From contig NZ_LR134376.1 of the NCBI RefSeq assembly GCF_900637545.1, positions 4,416,001 to 4,480,000 on the forward strand: DNA of 64,000 bases, given 5' to 3'. This document shows, in pieces, positions 20,037 through 28,275 of the stretch. The translations under genes and the position numbers were made by a program. Position 1 is the stretch's first letter. Every line of letters starts with the position of its first letter. This DNA comes from Aeromonas encheleia. GTDB lineage: Bacteria; Pseudomonadota; Gammaproteobacteria; Enterobacterales; Aeromonadaceae. The notes beneath the pieces were generated by a model, which worked only from the letters and a program-made list of their open reading frames with translations, was not told the origin of the DNA and ran no database searches.

Positions 20037-21176
20037 TCAAACCTCTCCAGATTTATGAATAAAAATACTTTTATAAAAACTAAACTCATTATAAACAAAA
20101 AGCATGGCTTGTATTAAGTTAATGGCAAAGCACATAAGCAAAAATATTTGAATAAAAGCCGGTGATGACATTACAAAAAGGAGCGCTCCGTAATAAAATG
20201 GGGTCATCATAAATAAAAATATAGCTAATGACATAAGCACTCTCATGATAGAAATAATTATTGCAGAGCTCTCGATGCTGTTAACTTCCTTTTCACTACC
20301 AAGTAGTACCATGTCGATCAATTTCCTATTTTTCTTATCTATCGACATCATGTCCACAAAGCAGAACAAGTTGAGAATATGAGGATATGTTGACATAAGT
20401 GACTTGGTTTTTCTCAAAAAGAATAGTTCTCTAGTGCGAGTCATACTCAATGAGCCAAACCATATAAGCAGGAAGATTGGCATAGAAATCATCATGATGT
20501 TATGGATGCTATATAAAGACACTTTCGATTTAACATCACCAACTGAAAAAGGTAGTTGTAATGGTGTATCAACACCAACTATTTTCAAGCTTCTATTGTC
20601 ATAGGATAACAAGTCTTTGTTTATAGTCTTTAGGATTTCCTCAACTTCTTTGGCCCTGAACAAATCCATATATTTATCACTTAATGCACTATCAACGTAA
20701 AATAAATCAATGATAACACCTATATACATAGACCTGTATATACCCTCAGCTGCAGAGTCTAGATCCCCTTTTTGAGGTAAAGCTAGCTTGCCGCGAACAT
20801 GGTTTACATAACTAAGTTCAAGGCCAGGTGCTTCTGGCTGAGGGGATTTTTTTACCAATGGTTTTAGACCTAGTTTTTTTCTCAACTCTATTTCTTTTTT
20901 ATCTTCTTTGGATTTATTAAAATCAGTATTTTTATTACTATCCTTTCTTATCAGGTAATCAGAGTAGGTAGACTGAATTTCTTTCGCTAATTGTATGTAT
21001 TCTTTGTTCTCTATAATAAAGTCATTCAATGATATCAATGCTTTGTAATCTTGCTGATTTTTATCCGTATTAATAGCGAGACAGAGATAGTAAAAAAATA
21101 TACATACAACAATAACAAAAACACTTGAATATAACTGACGTTCAAATCGCTTCCCTAAATAAAACAGCTGTTCCAT
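20037..21176 (-). CDS. AT-rich multi-spanning membrane protein of unknown function
   Basis: 379 residues. TM1 at ~17-35, a large extracytoplasmic segment (~36-220) with a lysine/glutamate-rich stretch (78-110) and a proline-rich linker, then TM helices at ~222-243, 304-325 and 328-362. No family recognised. Codon use is strongly A/T-ending, unlike every neighbour. The next gene begins 6 bp later and encodes a small periplasmic protein, so the two probably act together at the inner membrane. Confidence 0.7.
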   Translation of the reverse strand: MEQLFYLGKRFERQLYSSVFVIVVCIFFYYLCLAINTDKNQQDYKALISLNDFIIENKEYIQLAKEIQSTYSDYLIRKDSNKNTDFNKSKEDKKEIELRKKLGLKPLVKKSPQPEAPGLELSYVNHVRGKLALPQKGDLDSAAEGIYRSMYIGVIIDLFYVDSALSDKYMDLFRAKEVEEILKTINKDLLSYDNRSLKIVGVDTPLQLPFSVGDVKSKVSLYSIHNIMMISMPIFLLIWFGSLSMTRTRELFFLRKTKSLMSTYPHILNLFCFVDMMSIDKKNRKLIDMVLLGSEKEVNSIESSAIIISIMRVLMSLAIFLFMMTPFYYGALLFVMSSPAFIQIFLLMCFAINLIQAMLFVYNEFSFYKSIFIHKSGEV

Positions 21177-21268
21177 ATATAATTTCCCAAAAAATAAAAT
21201 TTTACGTTTTTATCTTACATATGTTATACCGTTGAACCTATCATATAATACCAACTTCAACTCAGCTC

Positions 21269-21300
21269 GTAGGTTCGATTAGCCGTCAGGCGTAATCGGA
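21269..21300. repeat. Palindromic repeat, copy 1
   Basis: Imperfect copy of the GTAGGTTCGATTAGC...GCGTAATCG(A) repeat with a variant centre (CGTCAG). Confidence 0.7.
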
Positions 21301-21393
21301 AATTCGCGTAAATCGCACCTCCCGCCATAACAGCCAGCCGTATTTCCCCCTCCGGCTGGCCGCCGCTGACTCGCGGCAACAGCCTCTCGATCG

Positions 21394-21424
21394 TCCGATT
21401 ACGCTTCGCTAATCGAACCTACGG
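21394..21424. repeat. Palindromic repeat, copy 2 (inverted)
   Basis: CGATTACGCTTCGCTAATCG core followed by AACCTACGG; inverted relative to copies 1 and 3. It supplies the TAG stop of the kinase-like fragment. Confidence 0.8.
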
Positions 21425-21610
21425 ATCCTTTGCCAACGCGGCGACAATCTTCTCCACGCTCTGGGTCACCGACAGGGTGGCGCGATCCAGTATCAGGCGC
21501 TCCCTGTCCCAGGGTTCATAATCGCGGTCGAGCACCGCCTGCCAGTCCGGCAGCGCAAACCCCGCAATATCGGCCGTCCGGCTCTCTACCCGTTCGCGAT
21601 GCAGGGCCGT
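21422..21610 (-). pseudogene. Remnant of a P-loop kinase-like gene (C-terminal ~60 residues)
   Basis: Leftward frame reading RERVESRTADIAGFALPDW, then a DYEPWDRERL segment and VEKIVAALAKDP, which looks like the C-terminal lid/helix of a small AAA/P-loop kinase. Both ends coincide with inverted copies of the palindromic repeat, and no P-loop is present. Family assignment is tentative; the truncation by repeats is seen directly. Confidence 0.35.
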
Positions 21611-21723
21611 AGGTTCGATTAGCGAAGCGTAATCGAACAATCGCGAGGCACTTCTCTGCAGGATCGGGGTATCGCCCACTCTCCTACTCGGGTATTTGCC
21701 AAAGTATCGAAAAAATGGTCGCT
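21607..21723 (+). repeat. Palindromic repeat copy 3 with extended ~108-bp unit (left of EamA gene)
   Basis: Palindrome 21607-21638, then a unit (TCGCGAGGCACTTCTCTGC, GGATCGGGGTATC, AATGGTCGCT) that recurs in the same orientation after the EamA gene at 22713-22795, where about 25 bp are missing. Confidence 0.75.
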
Positions 21724-21828
21724 CCCGGAGGGTGGATGACCCCTGTCGGTCAGGTCTGCACGCCCGCCGTTTCCGTGTACAATCCCGTATTCTTTCCAGC
21801 CTATTTTACCCGACCCGACGGCGACTCT

Positions 21829-22719
21829 ATGAACCGCACGCCCCTACTGTTGATGATCTGCACCACCCTGTTGGCGGCCGCTGGCTGGTTCTTCTCCAAG
21901 GAGGCGATACGTGAGCTGCCGCCCGCAGCCTTTATCGGCAGTCGCTTCCTGCTGGCGGCCCTGATCCTGCTGCCCCTGGCCTGGCTGTACGAGCCCAGGC
22001 TCACCCGTAGCCAGCTGCTGCGCGCCCTGGGTTGCGGCTCTCTGCTCGGCCTCAACCTGCTGCTCTGGGTGACCGCCATCAGTCAGAGCGATGCCCTCGG
22101 CAGCGGCGCCTTTATCATGAGCATCGCCACCCTGATGGCCCCGCTGGCCGCCTGGGCCGGTTTCAAGACCCGCCCAGGACGCCACTACTGGACCACATTG
22201 CCCCTGGCCGTGGCTGGCCTGCTGCTGCTCTCAAGCGGCACCGACTGGGGCGTCTCCCGCTCCCTGCTCTGGTTCCTGGCCGCCGCCATGGCCCTGGGGA
22301 CCCAGCTCGCAGTCCATCGTCACTTCGCCCAGTCGATACCGGCTCGCTGGCTCACCTGCATCCAGCTGGCCATGACCGGCCTCATCGGCACCACGCTCTC
22401 CCTGCTGACCGAAAGCTGGCCGGCCTCCGTCAGCACCACCACCTGGGGCTGGTTTGCCGCCAGCGTGCTGCTCGCCACCACCTTGCGCTATCTGCTGCTG
22501 ACCCTGGCCCTGAGCAAGATGACCACCACTCACGCGGCGCTGCTGATGCTGCTCGAACCCGTCTGGACCCTGCTGCTCAGCACCCTCTGCTATGGCGAGG
22601 CGCTCGGGGGAGCCAAGCTGGCCGGCGCCGGACTGGTGCTCGGGGCCCTGGTGCTCTATCAGTTGCCTCTGCTGCGCAGCGGCGTACGCCTGCCCGTGAA
22701 GGACCGCAGCCCCGATTAG
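21829..22719 (+). CDS. EamA/DMT-family transporter
   Basis: 296-residue inner-membrane protein with ten predicted helices in two EamA repeats (for example ICTTLLAAAGWFFSKEAI with AAFIGSRFLLAALILL, and TTHAALLMLLEPVWTLLLST). Family members export amino acids or other metabolites; the substrate here is not determinable. Start at the ATG at 21829 (MNRTPLLLMI). Its stop TAG lies inside the right-hand repeat unit, and the gene is bracketed by direct repeats, suggesting a cassette-like insertion. Confidence 0.88.
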   Translation: MNRTPLLLMICTTLLAAAGWFFSKEAIRELPPAAFIGSRFLLAALILLPLAWLYEPRLTRSQLLRALGCGSLLGLNLLLWVTAISQSDALGSGAFIMSIATLMAPLAAWAGFKTRPGRHYWTTLPLAVAGLLLLSSGTDWGVSRSLLWFLAAAMALGTQLAVHRHFAQSIPARWLTCIQLAMTGLIGTTLSLLTESWPASVSTTTWGWFAASVLLATTLRYLLLTLALSKMTTTHAALLMLLEPVWTLLLSTLCYGEALGGAKLAGAGLVLGALVLYQLPLLRSGVRLPVKDRSPD

Positions 22720-22795
22720 CGATGCGTCATCGGACCATCGCGAGACTCTTCTCTGCGGGATCGGGGTATCCCAAAGAGTCAAAAGAATGGTCGCT
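22713..22795 (+). repeat. Repeat unit right of EamA gene (copy 4, degenerate palindrome)
   Basis: Direct repeat of 21616-21723 with an internal deletion; begins CGATTAGCGATGCGTCATCGG, where the palindrome is eroded. Confidence 0.75.
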
Positions 22796-22849
22796 ATCAG
22801 ATGGGGCTGTCTCCCGCTTAAACCCGCTGGTGAAGTGACGAGTTAGCTT

Positions 22850-22889
22850 CCCGTGCGTTCGATTACGCTGCGCTAATCGAACCTACGGG
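22850..22889. repeat. Palindromic repeat, copy 5 (inverted)
   Basis: CGATTACGCTGCGCTAATCG core with flanking CCCGTGCGTT and AACCTACGGG; same orientation as copy 2. Confidence 0.8.
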
Positions 22890-23004
22890 CACCTGCCATC
22901 TCTACGCCCCTGCCTATTATCCTCCCACCCGGCCACTGCAAGGTGGGCATGGCACTCTCAGACTGGTATGGTTTTACCATCAATTAATCGACGACCGAGG
23001 CATT

Positions 23005-23484
23005 ATGCAACGCAAGACCCTGGCCCTGCTGCTGGCCACCCATCTGCTGATCGGAGGCGTGGGCTTTGCCGCCGGCATCTATCTGCTGCCAATCCTGATA
23101 GCGCCGCCCGCGCCCGCCGATGAACAGGTCGCGGCCAGCCAGCAACAGGCGAGCTTCAGCGGCACCTTTCGCCGGGATCTGAAAGACAGCGACCGGCTGC
23201 ACTGGGGGGAAGGCAAGGTGAGCATTGGGCCGCACGCCATCAGCCTGATGGGCAAGCTGGCGCCTGGTCCCGATTACCGGCTCTACCTGTCGCCGGAATT
23301 TGTCGAGACAGAGGCGGACTTTGCCCGCCTGAAGGGGCAGATGGTGCAGGTGGGATCGGTGAAGACCTTCGACAACTTTATCGTGCCGCTCCCCGCCAAT
23401 ATCGATCCGGCCCGCTACAGCAGCGTCATCGTCTGGTGCAAGACTTTCGGCCAATTTATCACCGCCGCCCGCTATCGGCAGTAG
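23005..23484 (+). CDS. DM13-domain protein (intact copy)
   Basis: 159 residues: N-terminal signal-anchor (~5-27, LALLLATHLLIGGVGFAAGI), then a DM13 domain (~48-159) with GPDYRLYLSPEFVETE, VGSVKTFDNFIVPLP and the conserved Cys in SVIVWCKTFGQFI. DM13 domains are proposed to be redox/electron-transfer modules with a key cysteine; the exact role is unknown. A second, 5'-truncated copy lies at 28276-28696 in the same orientation. Confidence 0.85.
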   Translation: MQRKTLALLLATHLLIGGVGFAAGIYLLPILIAPPAPADEQVAASQQQASFSGTFRRDLKDSDRLHWGEGKVSIGPHAISLMGKLAPGPDYRLYLSPEFVETEADFARLKGQMVQVGSVKTFDNFIVPLPANIDPARYSSVIVWCKTFGQFITAARYRQ

Positions 23485-23525
23485 CCCTGCCGGTCGCCGT
23501 AGGGCCGGAGACGACGCAGCATCAT

Positions 23526-23553
23526 AAAAAACGGCGCCCCAAGGCGCCGTTTT
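23526..23553 (+). terminator. Terminator after DM13 gene
   Basis: AAAACGGCGCC ... GGCGCCGTTTT stem, one of several near-identical terminators in the window (see 26310, 30594, 32596). Confidence 0.85.
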
Positions 23554-23570
23554 GCTGTCTGCCCGACCAC

Positions 23571-23870
23571 TCAACTCGGGGGAAAGTGGCCACCAATGCT
23601 GATCACCTTGACCTGCTGCAGGGTGCCATTGATGGTAAAGGCGACCCTGTGCTCCTGACTGAGCCGGATCGTGTATATCCCCTTGTTGTTGCCGCTCAGC
23701 TGCTCGTAGTGCATATCGCCGACCTTGCCGGCGGCACTCTTGGGATCCGAGCCGCGCTCGATCTCCCGCCGCCACTCATGGTATTTGCCCATGGCCGAGG
23801 GCGTCACGGCGACGTGCTTGTCCTTGTTGTAGAGGATCCGGGGTTGGGAATCATCGATAGTCCATGCCAT
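23571..23870 (-). CDS. RelE/ParE-superfamily-like small protein, no antitoxin seen
   Basis: 99 residues. The C-terminal half (GDMHYEQLSGNNKGIYTIRL, then SQEHRVAFTINGTLQQVKVI and SIGGHF) follows the RelE/ParE toxin pattern: conserved Arg in the IRLS strand and in EHRV, ending in GGH. The N-terminal part (MAWTIDDSQPRILYNKDKH) is unusual. No antitoxin-sized frame adjoins it on either side, so it may be an orphan, a domesticated nuclease fold or a non-toxic relative. It sits within the accessory segment beside the type III effector. Confidence 0.5.
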   Translation of the reverse strand: MAWTIDDSQPRILYNKDKHVAVTPSAMGKYHEWRREIERGSDPKSAAGKVGDMHYEQLSGNNKGIYTIRLSQEHRVAFTINGTLQQVKVISIGGHFPPS

Positions 23871-24050
23871 AGCCAGCTCCTAGTTGGGCTCCAAAGAGAG
23901 CCGAACTATAGCCCAAACGAGCGGAATGACAGATCATCAGAGCGAGATCCCTAACTGTCATTGCTGCAACCATTGCCCACAGAGGACCAGCAAGCGCGAA
24001 GTAATACACACCGGGCGCATAATCTGGCCAAGGCGAATACTCCAAGGAAA

Positions 24051-24075
24051 ACGGGCACCCTTTGGGGGTGCCCGT
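24051..24075 (-). terminator. Terminator of the effector gene
   Basis: ACGGGCACCC / GGGTGCCCGT perfect 10-bp stem; read leftward it is followed by TTTTCCTT, about 45 bp after the effector stop. Confidence 0.8.
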
Positions 24076-24121
24076 GATGGACAAGTGGTTTATTCATTCA
24101 TATCCGACAACATGAGCACGC

Positions 24122-25672
24122 TTACAGATAGTGCTCATCAACACCGATATGGCTTAACGCAGCCAGCTCCAGCGGCGTCAACTGTGCCGCATCGTCGATC
24201 ATGGTCGGCTCGCCGCGGGCGGACTCGGGCAGCTGGAGGCGCACCTTGAGCGTGTCGATCAGGCTGCCAACCAGATTGCCCATGCGGGTCAGGCGGGAGA
24301 CCAGCACGGCCTCCGGGCTGCTTTCGCTGTCGGCAAAGGTGGAGACCTGCGCCACCGCGAAGTCGCAGATGGCCTTGGCCCGATCACCAAAAGCCCCTTC
24401 CAGCTGTTGCAGCACTTGCCGTGCCTCGCTGTCGCCGAGACGATCCAGCTCCGCCTTCATATGACCGGTGTCAAAGCGCAGTCGCGCCCCGGCATCGAGC
24501 CGATCCTCCGGCTTGCCAGCGGTCTGGTCAGCCCACGCCTGATCAGTCTGACCGGCAAACTGCATCAGGCCGCCCAGCACCAGTCGCTGGTTGGGGCGCG
24601 CCGAGGCGAGGCTGTCGAGAGCATGACCAAGGGAGGCCCTCTTGGCATCGCTGCCACTGGCCAGTGAGAGCGCCAGTGTGCGCAGGGTTTGCAGATCACC
24701 ACGGGTCTGCAATTTGGCCATGTGGGAGCCATTGATGGAGCCATCGGCAATGTGCTGATGCAGGGCGTTGAGATCGCTGCTGCTCAGGGTCACCTCGGTC
24801 GAGGTTTGATCCCGCAGCAGGTAGCTGGCCTGATAGCTGATAAGATCCAGCGCCAGCTTGTAGCCAGGGGCCGGGGTCTGACGCGCCATGGCGACCTGCT
24901 CGCGGGCAACGCCTTTGGTCTCACCGCTTTGGACGGGCGCCGCGTCGGCAGCAGTGGTCGCGCTTTGCGCCGGTTCGCCAGCAACTTCGGCCTGTACGGC
25001 ACGCTGCAGGTCGGCAACTTCGCCCATCGCGGTGTGCAGCTGGCTCATCGCCTCCTGCAACAATTCGGGGGTGGCGCTGGCGAGCAGCTCGGTCACCTTG
25101 CCCCCCACCGTGCCCCACTGCTGGAGTGGGATACCGGCGATGGGGCGTTCGAGCAACCCGGCGGCGGCTGTCTGACTCTCTTGCCGCATGGAACCATCCC
25201 GGATCCCGATCAGGGAGGTCGCCAGTGAGCGCAAGGCGCCGTTGCCGGTCGCCAGGCGGGCGTGATCCTGTCCCAGTTGCTCGGCATTGATGCTGTTCAG
25301 CTTGCTTGCCTTGTCGAGACCGCTTAGGGTAAAAGGCAACGCCTGTTGCAACAGCAGCCGTTTCTGTTCAGCCAGCGAGAGGTTGTCTGCTACTGGAGTC
25401 TGCTGCGCCTTCGGCGCAGAGGTACTCTTATCCGTCCCCAGCAAGTTGCCAATCCACTCTTTCAAAGCCACGAATGGGCGGGCCAGCTGGGCCCCCAGTC
25501 GCGAGAGCAGCCCTTGGCCTTTTTGCGGTTCATTGCGGCCGCCCAGCAGGATCGCATCCTGCCCGGTGGCAACCTGACGCGCCTCCAGCTGGCCCATCCG
25601 GCCAACCCCTGTGGTTGCATCACTGTGGTGAGCGACGGCCTGCATGCCGCCAGTGTGTGCTTGAATCTGCAT
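24122..25672 (-). CDS. aexU: AexT/AexU-like type III secretion effector with RhoGAP domain
   Basis: 516 residues from the ATG at 25672. The N-terminal ~230 residues match the Aeromonas AexT/AexU pattern as I know it (MQIQAHTGGMQAVAHHSDAT, GRMGQLEARQVATGQDAILL, RLGAQLARPFVALKEWIGNL): secretion/chaperone-binding region, membrane-localisation segment, then a YopE/ExoS-type RhoGAP domain with the arginine finger in GNGALRSL (Arg148). The C-terminal half (~260-516) is helical and lacks the ExoT-like ADP-ribosyltransferase motifs, which with the length points to AexU (about 512 aa) rather than AexT. A chaperone gene is divergent from it. It would be injected into host cells to inactivate Rho GTPases. 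Confidence 0.85.
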   Translation of the reverse strand: MQIQAHTGGMQAVAHHSDATTGVGRMGQLEARQVATGQDAILLGGRNEPQKGQGLLSRLGAQLARPFVALKEWIGNLLGTDKSTSAPKAQQTPVADNLSLAEQKRLLLQQALPFTLSGLDKASKLNSINAEQLGQDHARLATGNGALRSLATSLIGIRDGSMRQESQTAAAGLLERPIAGIPLQQWGTVGGKVTELLASATPELLQEAMSQLHTAMGEVADLQRAVQAEVAGEPAQSATTAADAAPVQSGETKGVAREQVAMARQTPAPGYKLALDLISYQASYLLRDQTSTEVTLSSSDLNALHQHIADGSINGSHMAKLQTRGDLQTLRTLALSLASGSDAKRASLGHALDSLASARPNQRLVLGGLMQFAGQTDQAWADQTAGKPEDRLDAGARLRFDTGHMKAELDRLGDSEARQVLQQLEGAFGDRAKAICDFAVAQVSTFADSESSPEAVLVSRLTRMGNLVGSLIDTLKVRLQLPESARGEPTMIDDAAQLTPLELAALSHIGVDEHYL

Positions 25673-25791
25673 AATGATTGTCTTCTTGTGATGTTTCGCC
25701 GCCAGTCTAGGAGAGGCGATCAACACGGACTATCGGGATTGGTCGCGATTTTTGTACTGAGCGCGGCACGCTATCTCGCTGACCGAAAAGC

Positions 25792-25799
25792 TAAAAAAA
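25792..25799 (+). promoter_or_regulatory. Possible ExsA-type box upstream of chaperone gene
   Basis: TAAAAAAA fits the TnAAAAnA adenine box of ExsA-activated type III secretion promoters and lies 72 bp before the chaperone start in the divergent region. Short and A-rich, so chance is a real alternative. Confidence 0.3.
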
Positions 25800-25870
25800 G
25801 AGAGCCACCATTAACAGTGCCGCTAACGGCGACCTGTTCTAATGGCACCACTACCAATCTGGAGCCATAG

Positions 25871-26227
25871 ATGAACTCTCTTTATCACGCCGCCATCCGC
25901 CAGCTGTTTCTCTCCCTCTCGCTCTCTGAACCGCAGCAGGAGGAGAGCGTCACCAGCCTGCAGATCGGCGAGCTTACCTACCATCTGACCGAGCACCCGG
26001 CCAACTATCTGCTGATGTTTACGCGCCTTGAGGCTGCCACCAGCGTCCAAGCCGCGGCGCAGAACCTGTTCAGCCAGGACCCCTGCAAACCGGTACTTGG
26101 CTTCGATTCACAGACCCTGAACCCGGTGTTATGGAACCGTCAGCCACTGCAACAGCTAGAACGTGCCCAGATCCACCACCAACTGGAACAACTGGTCTCT
26201 GCCGCTGATGAGCTAAGCAGGCAGTAA
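25871..26227 (+). CDS. Type III secretion chaperone (CesT/SpcS-like) for the effector
   Basis: 118 residues with the class I chaperone layout: N-terminal helix (SLYHAAIRQLFLSLSL), beta strands (SLQIGELTYHLTEHPANYLLMFTRL), a central region rich in small residues and a C-terminal amphipathic helix (LEQLVSAADELSRQ). Acidic overall, as usual. Divergently transcribed from the AexU-like gene across 198 bp, the standard effector/chaperone arrangement, so it presumably binds the effector N terminus and keeps it secretion-competent. Confidence 0.75.
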   Translation: MNSLYHAAIRQLFLSLSLSEPQQEESVTSLQIGELTYHLTEHPANYLLMFTRLEAATSVQAAAQNLFSQDPCKPVLGFDSQTLNPVLWNRQPLQQLERAQIHHQLEQLVSAADELSRQ

Positions 26228-26309
26228 CAGGTACGCCCCCAAACCGGACCGTATGGAATCCAGGGCACTCTCCAGACTAAAATACGGGTCTGGCGTCGGC
26301 AGTCCCACA

Positions 26310-26340
26310 GCAAAACGGCGCCCCAAGGCGCCGTTTTGCT
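26310..26340. terminator. Terminator between chaperone gene and permease remnant
   Basis: GCAAAACGGCGCC / GGCGCCGTTTTGC perfect 13-bp stem (26310-26322 / 26327-26339). It is the former terminator of the leftward permease pseudogene. Confidence 0.85.
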
Positions 26341-26442
26341 GCATGCCACCGGTGACGGTGGCTGGCTGTTTATATGGCTCAGCCGGTATAGACGGGCAGC
26401 AGACCCGCCATGTTGAGCAGATGGAAGAGGGCGGTCAGCACA

Positions 26443-26447
26443 CCGAA
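26443..26447. repeat. 5-bp target-site duplication, left copy
   Basis: CCGAA, repeated at 27781-27785. Removing the element and one copy restores the sequence found in the intact permease gene (ACCCCGAACAGGAAG-like). Confidence 0.85.
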
Positions 26448-26511
26448 TAGATTGGCCCCTGGAGGATCCTGACACTTCGCCCCTCTTAACTTAAGAGGTA
26501 GTCTTGGAACT

Positions 26512-26907
26512 ATGTTCAGTACTAGTCGCAACGAGAAGATGGTCGAAGTGTTAACAGGAGCCGAGCGCCGTCGACGCCGGACTCCGCAAGAAAAAATCAC
26601 CATTGTGCAGCAGACCTTTGAGCCCGGGATGACCGTCTCTCATGTTGCTCGCTTGCACGACGTCAACGCCAACCAGCTTTTCAAATGGCGCAAACAATTC
26701 CAGGAAGGCTCTCTCACGGCGATCACCGCCGGTGAGGATGTTGTTCCAGCCTCAGAGTTGGCTGCTGCCATCAAGCAGATCCGAGAGCTCCAGCGTCTGC
26801 TCGGGAAGAAGACCATGGAGAACGAGATCCTCAAAGAAGCCGTGGAGTATGGCCGAGCAAAAAAATGGATTGCGCATGCGCCCTTGTTGCCGGGGGACGA
26901 CGATTAA
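26512..26907 (+). CDS. IS2-type transposase OrfA (InsA/InsC-like)
   Basis: 131-residue IS3-family OrfA: helix-turn-helix ([38 protein letters not shown]) and a leucine zipper ([19 protein letters not shown]). A run of seven A at 26859-26865 near the 3' end, read GCA AAA AAA TGG, is the likely -1 frameshift site that yields the OrfAB transposase; OrfB starts in that frame at 26865. Confidence 0.92.
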   Translation: MFSTSRNEKMVEVLTGAERRRRRTPQEKITIVQQTFEPGMTVSHVARLHDVNANQLFKWRKQFQEGSLTAITAGEDVVPASELAAAIKQIRELQRLLGKKTMENEILKEAVEYGRAKKWIAHAPLLPGDDD

Positions 26908-27743
26908 GTGCTGTGAGCCAGGCCCTTAATGTATCGCGTGCGCAGCTATCCGTTCGTGTTCATCGAAAACCGGGTTGGCAAGATGGTCGTCATCATCGCC
27001 AGCGTGATGATGCTGCCTTACTTGGCCGGATCATGGAGGCGATGGCAGAGCTTCCCTCCTATGGCTATCGCCGAGTCTGGGCGCTGTTACGGCGTCAGTC
27101 AGAGGCAACACGACAGCCTGTGGTAAACGCCAAGCGGGTATATCGCGTCATGCGCGATCATGGCCTGCTGCTCGAAAGAAAACCGGCAGCATCATTGACC
27201 CAGCAGGCACATAAGGGGCGTGTTGCCGTCAAAGAGAGCAATCGACGTTGGTGCTCAGATGGCTTCGAGTTTCGCTGCGATAACGGTGAGAAACTACGTG
27301 TCACGTTCGCCATGGACTGCTGTGACAGGGAAACCTTGGACTGGGCTGCCAGTACTGGGGGTTACGACAGTGACACGGTGCAAGATGTCATGCTGAGGTC
27401 TGTCGAACGTCGCTTCGGGGATGTGTTGCCGGCATCACCGGTGGAGTGGCTGACTGATAATGGTTCGGCGTATCGAGCCCATGAGACTCGCGCGTTTGCA
27501 CGAGAAATCGGCTTGGAGCCCAGAACGACTGCGGTGAGAAGCCCACAGAGCAACGGTATAGCGGAGAGTTTCGTGAAGACGATGAAGCGAGACTATATCG
27601 AGATGATGCCGAAACCAGATAGCCGAACAGCGGTAGGCAATTTGGCCATCGCGTTTGAGCATTATAACGAGCACCACCCGCACAGCGCCTTGGGATACCG
27701 TTCACCCCGGGAATTTCTGCGCAGTCGGGTATCACAACCCTAA
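26865..27743 (+). CDS. IS2-type transposase OrfB (DDE domain)
   Basis: 292 residues with HTH-like N terminus, [17 protein letters not shown], and an rve DDE integrase core: WCSDGFEF (first Asp), [14 protein letters not shown] (second Asp) and [19 protein letters not shown] (Glu), with the usual [18 protein letters not shown] end. Full length, so the element may still be active. Confidence 0.93.
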   Translation: MDCACALVAGGRRLSAVSQALNVSRAQLSVRVHRKPGWQDGRHHRQRDDAALLGRIMEAMAELPSYGYRRVWALLRRQSEATRQPVVNAKRVYRVMRDHGLLLERKPAASLTQQAHKGRVAVKESNRRWCSDGFEFRCDNGEKLRVTFAMDCCDRETLDWAASTGGYDSDTVQDVMLRSVERRFGDVLPASPVEWLTDNGSAYRAHETRAFAREIGLEPRTTAVRSPQSNGIAESFVKTMKRDYIEMMPKPDSRTAVGNLAIAFEHYNEHHPHSALGYRSPREFLRSRVSQP

Positions 27744-27780
27744 GCGGGAAAAAGTGTCTGGATCTATGGGGTCAAATCCA

Positions 27781-27785
27781 CCGAA
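27781..27785. repeat. 5-bp target-site duplication, right copy
   Basis: CCGAA, matching 26443-26447. Confidence 0.85.
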
Positions 27786-28275
27786 CAGCAAGACGCCCAC
27801 TATCATCGGCAGGCCGCCCGGCGCGCGGAAGCCGTCGCCTTTGCCGCCTTGCTCACCCTTGCCGGCGCGCACCTTCCAGGCCAGCAGGGCCGGTATGATG
27901 CAGGTCCAGAGCGTCGCCACGGCGCCGGCGTAGCCGATGGCCATCAGGAAGCCGAACGGGAACAGCAATGAGAGCAGCAGTGGCGGCAGGAAGGTGGCGG
28001 CCCACGACTTGGCGCGGCCACCGCGGCCGTTGTCGAACTTGAACAGATCCGCCAGATAGTCGACCCCCCCAGACCCACACCGATGAAGGAGGAGAGGATG
28101 GCGGCCATGGAGAAGAGGTTGAGGGCGCTGGCGACGGCCTCCGACTCGATCACCGAGGCCAGCGCCTTGAGCAGCACGTCAACGTTGCCACCCTGGGCCA
28201 CCACGGGCCCGAACTCGCTGCGCGGCAGGTTGCCGAACACGCTCACCAGCCAGATGAGGTAGAACAGCAGCGCTA

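Larger units (their letters stand above)
21177..21828. other. Repeat-rich intergenic region
   Basis: Between the AT-rich operon and the EamA gene. It holds three copies of a palindromic repeat (listed separately) and a kinase-like gene fragment. An A/T-rich stretch at 21177-21250 is the likely promoter region of the leftward AT-rich operon. Confidence 0.6.
26448..27780 (+). mobile_element. IS2-like insertion sequence (IS3 family)
   Basis: 1333 bp, the size of IS2 (about 1.33 kb). Imperfect terminal inverted repeats: left end TAGATTGGCCCC with GATCCTGACACTT, right end (read inward) TGGATTTGACCCC with GATCCAGACACTT. Two overlapping genes encode IS2-type OrfA and OrfB. Flanked by the 5-bp duplication CCGAA, so it inserted by simple transposition into the permease pseudogene. 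Confidence 0.93.
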
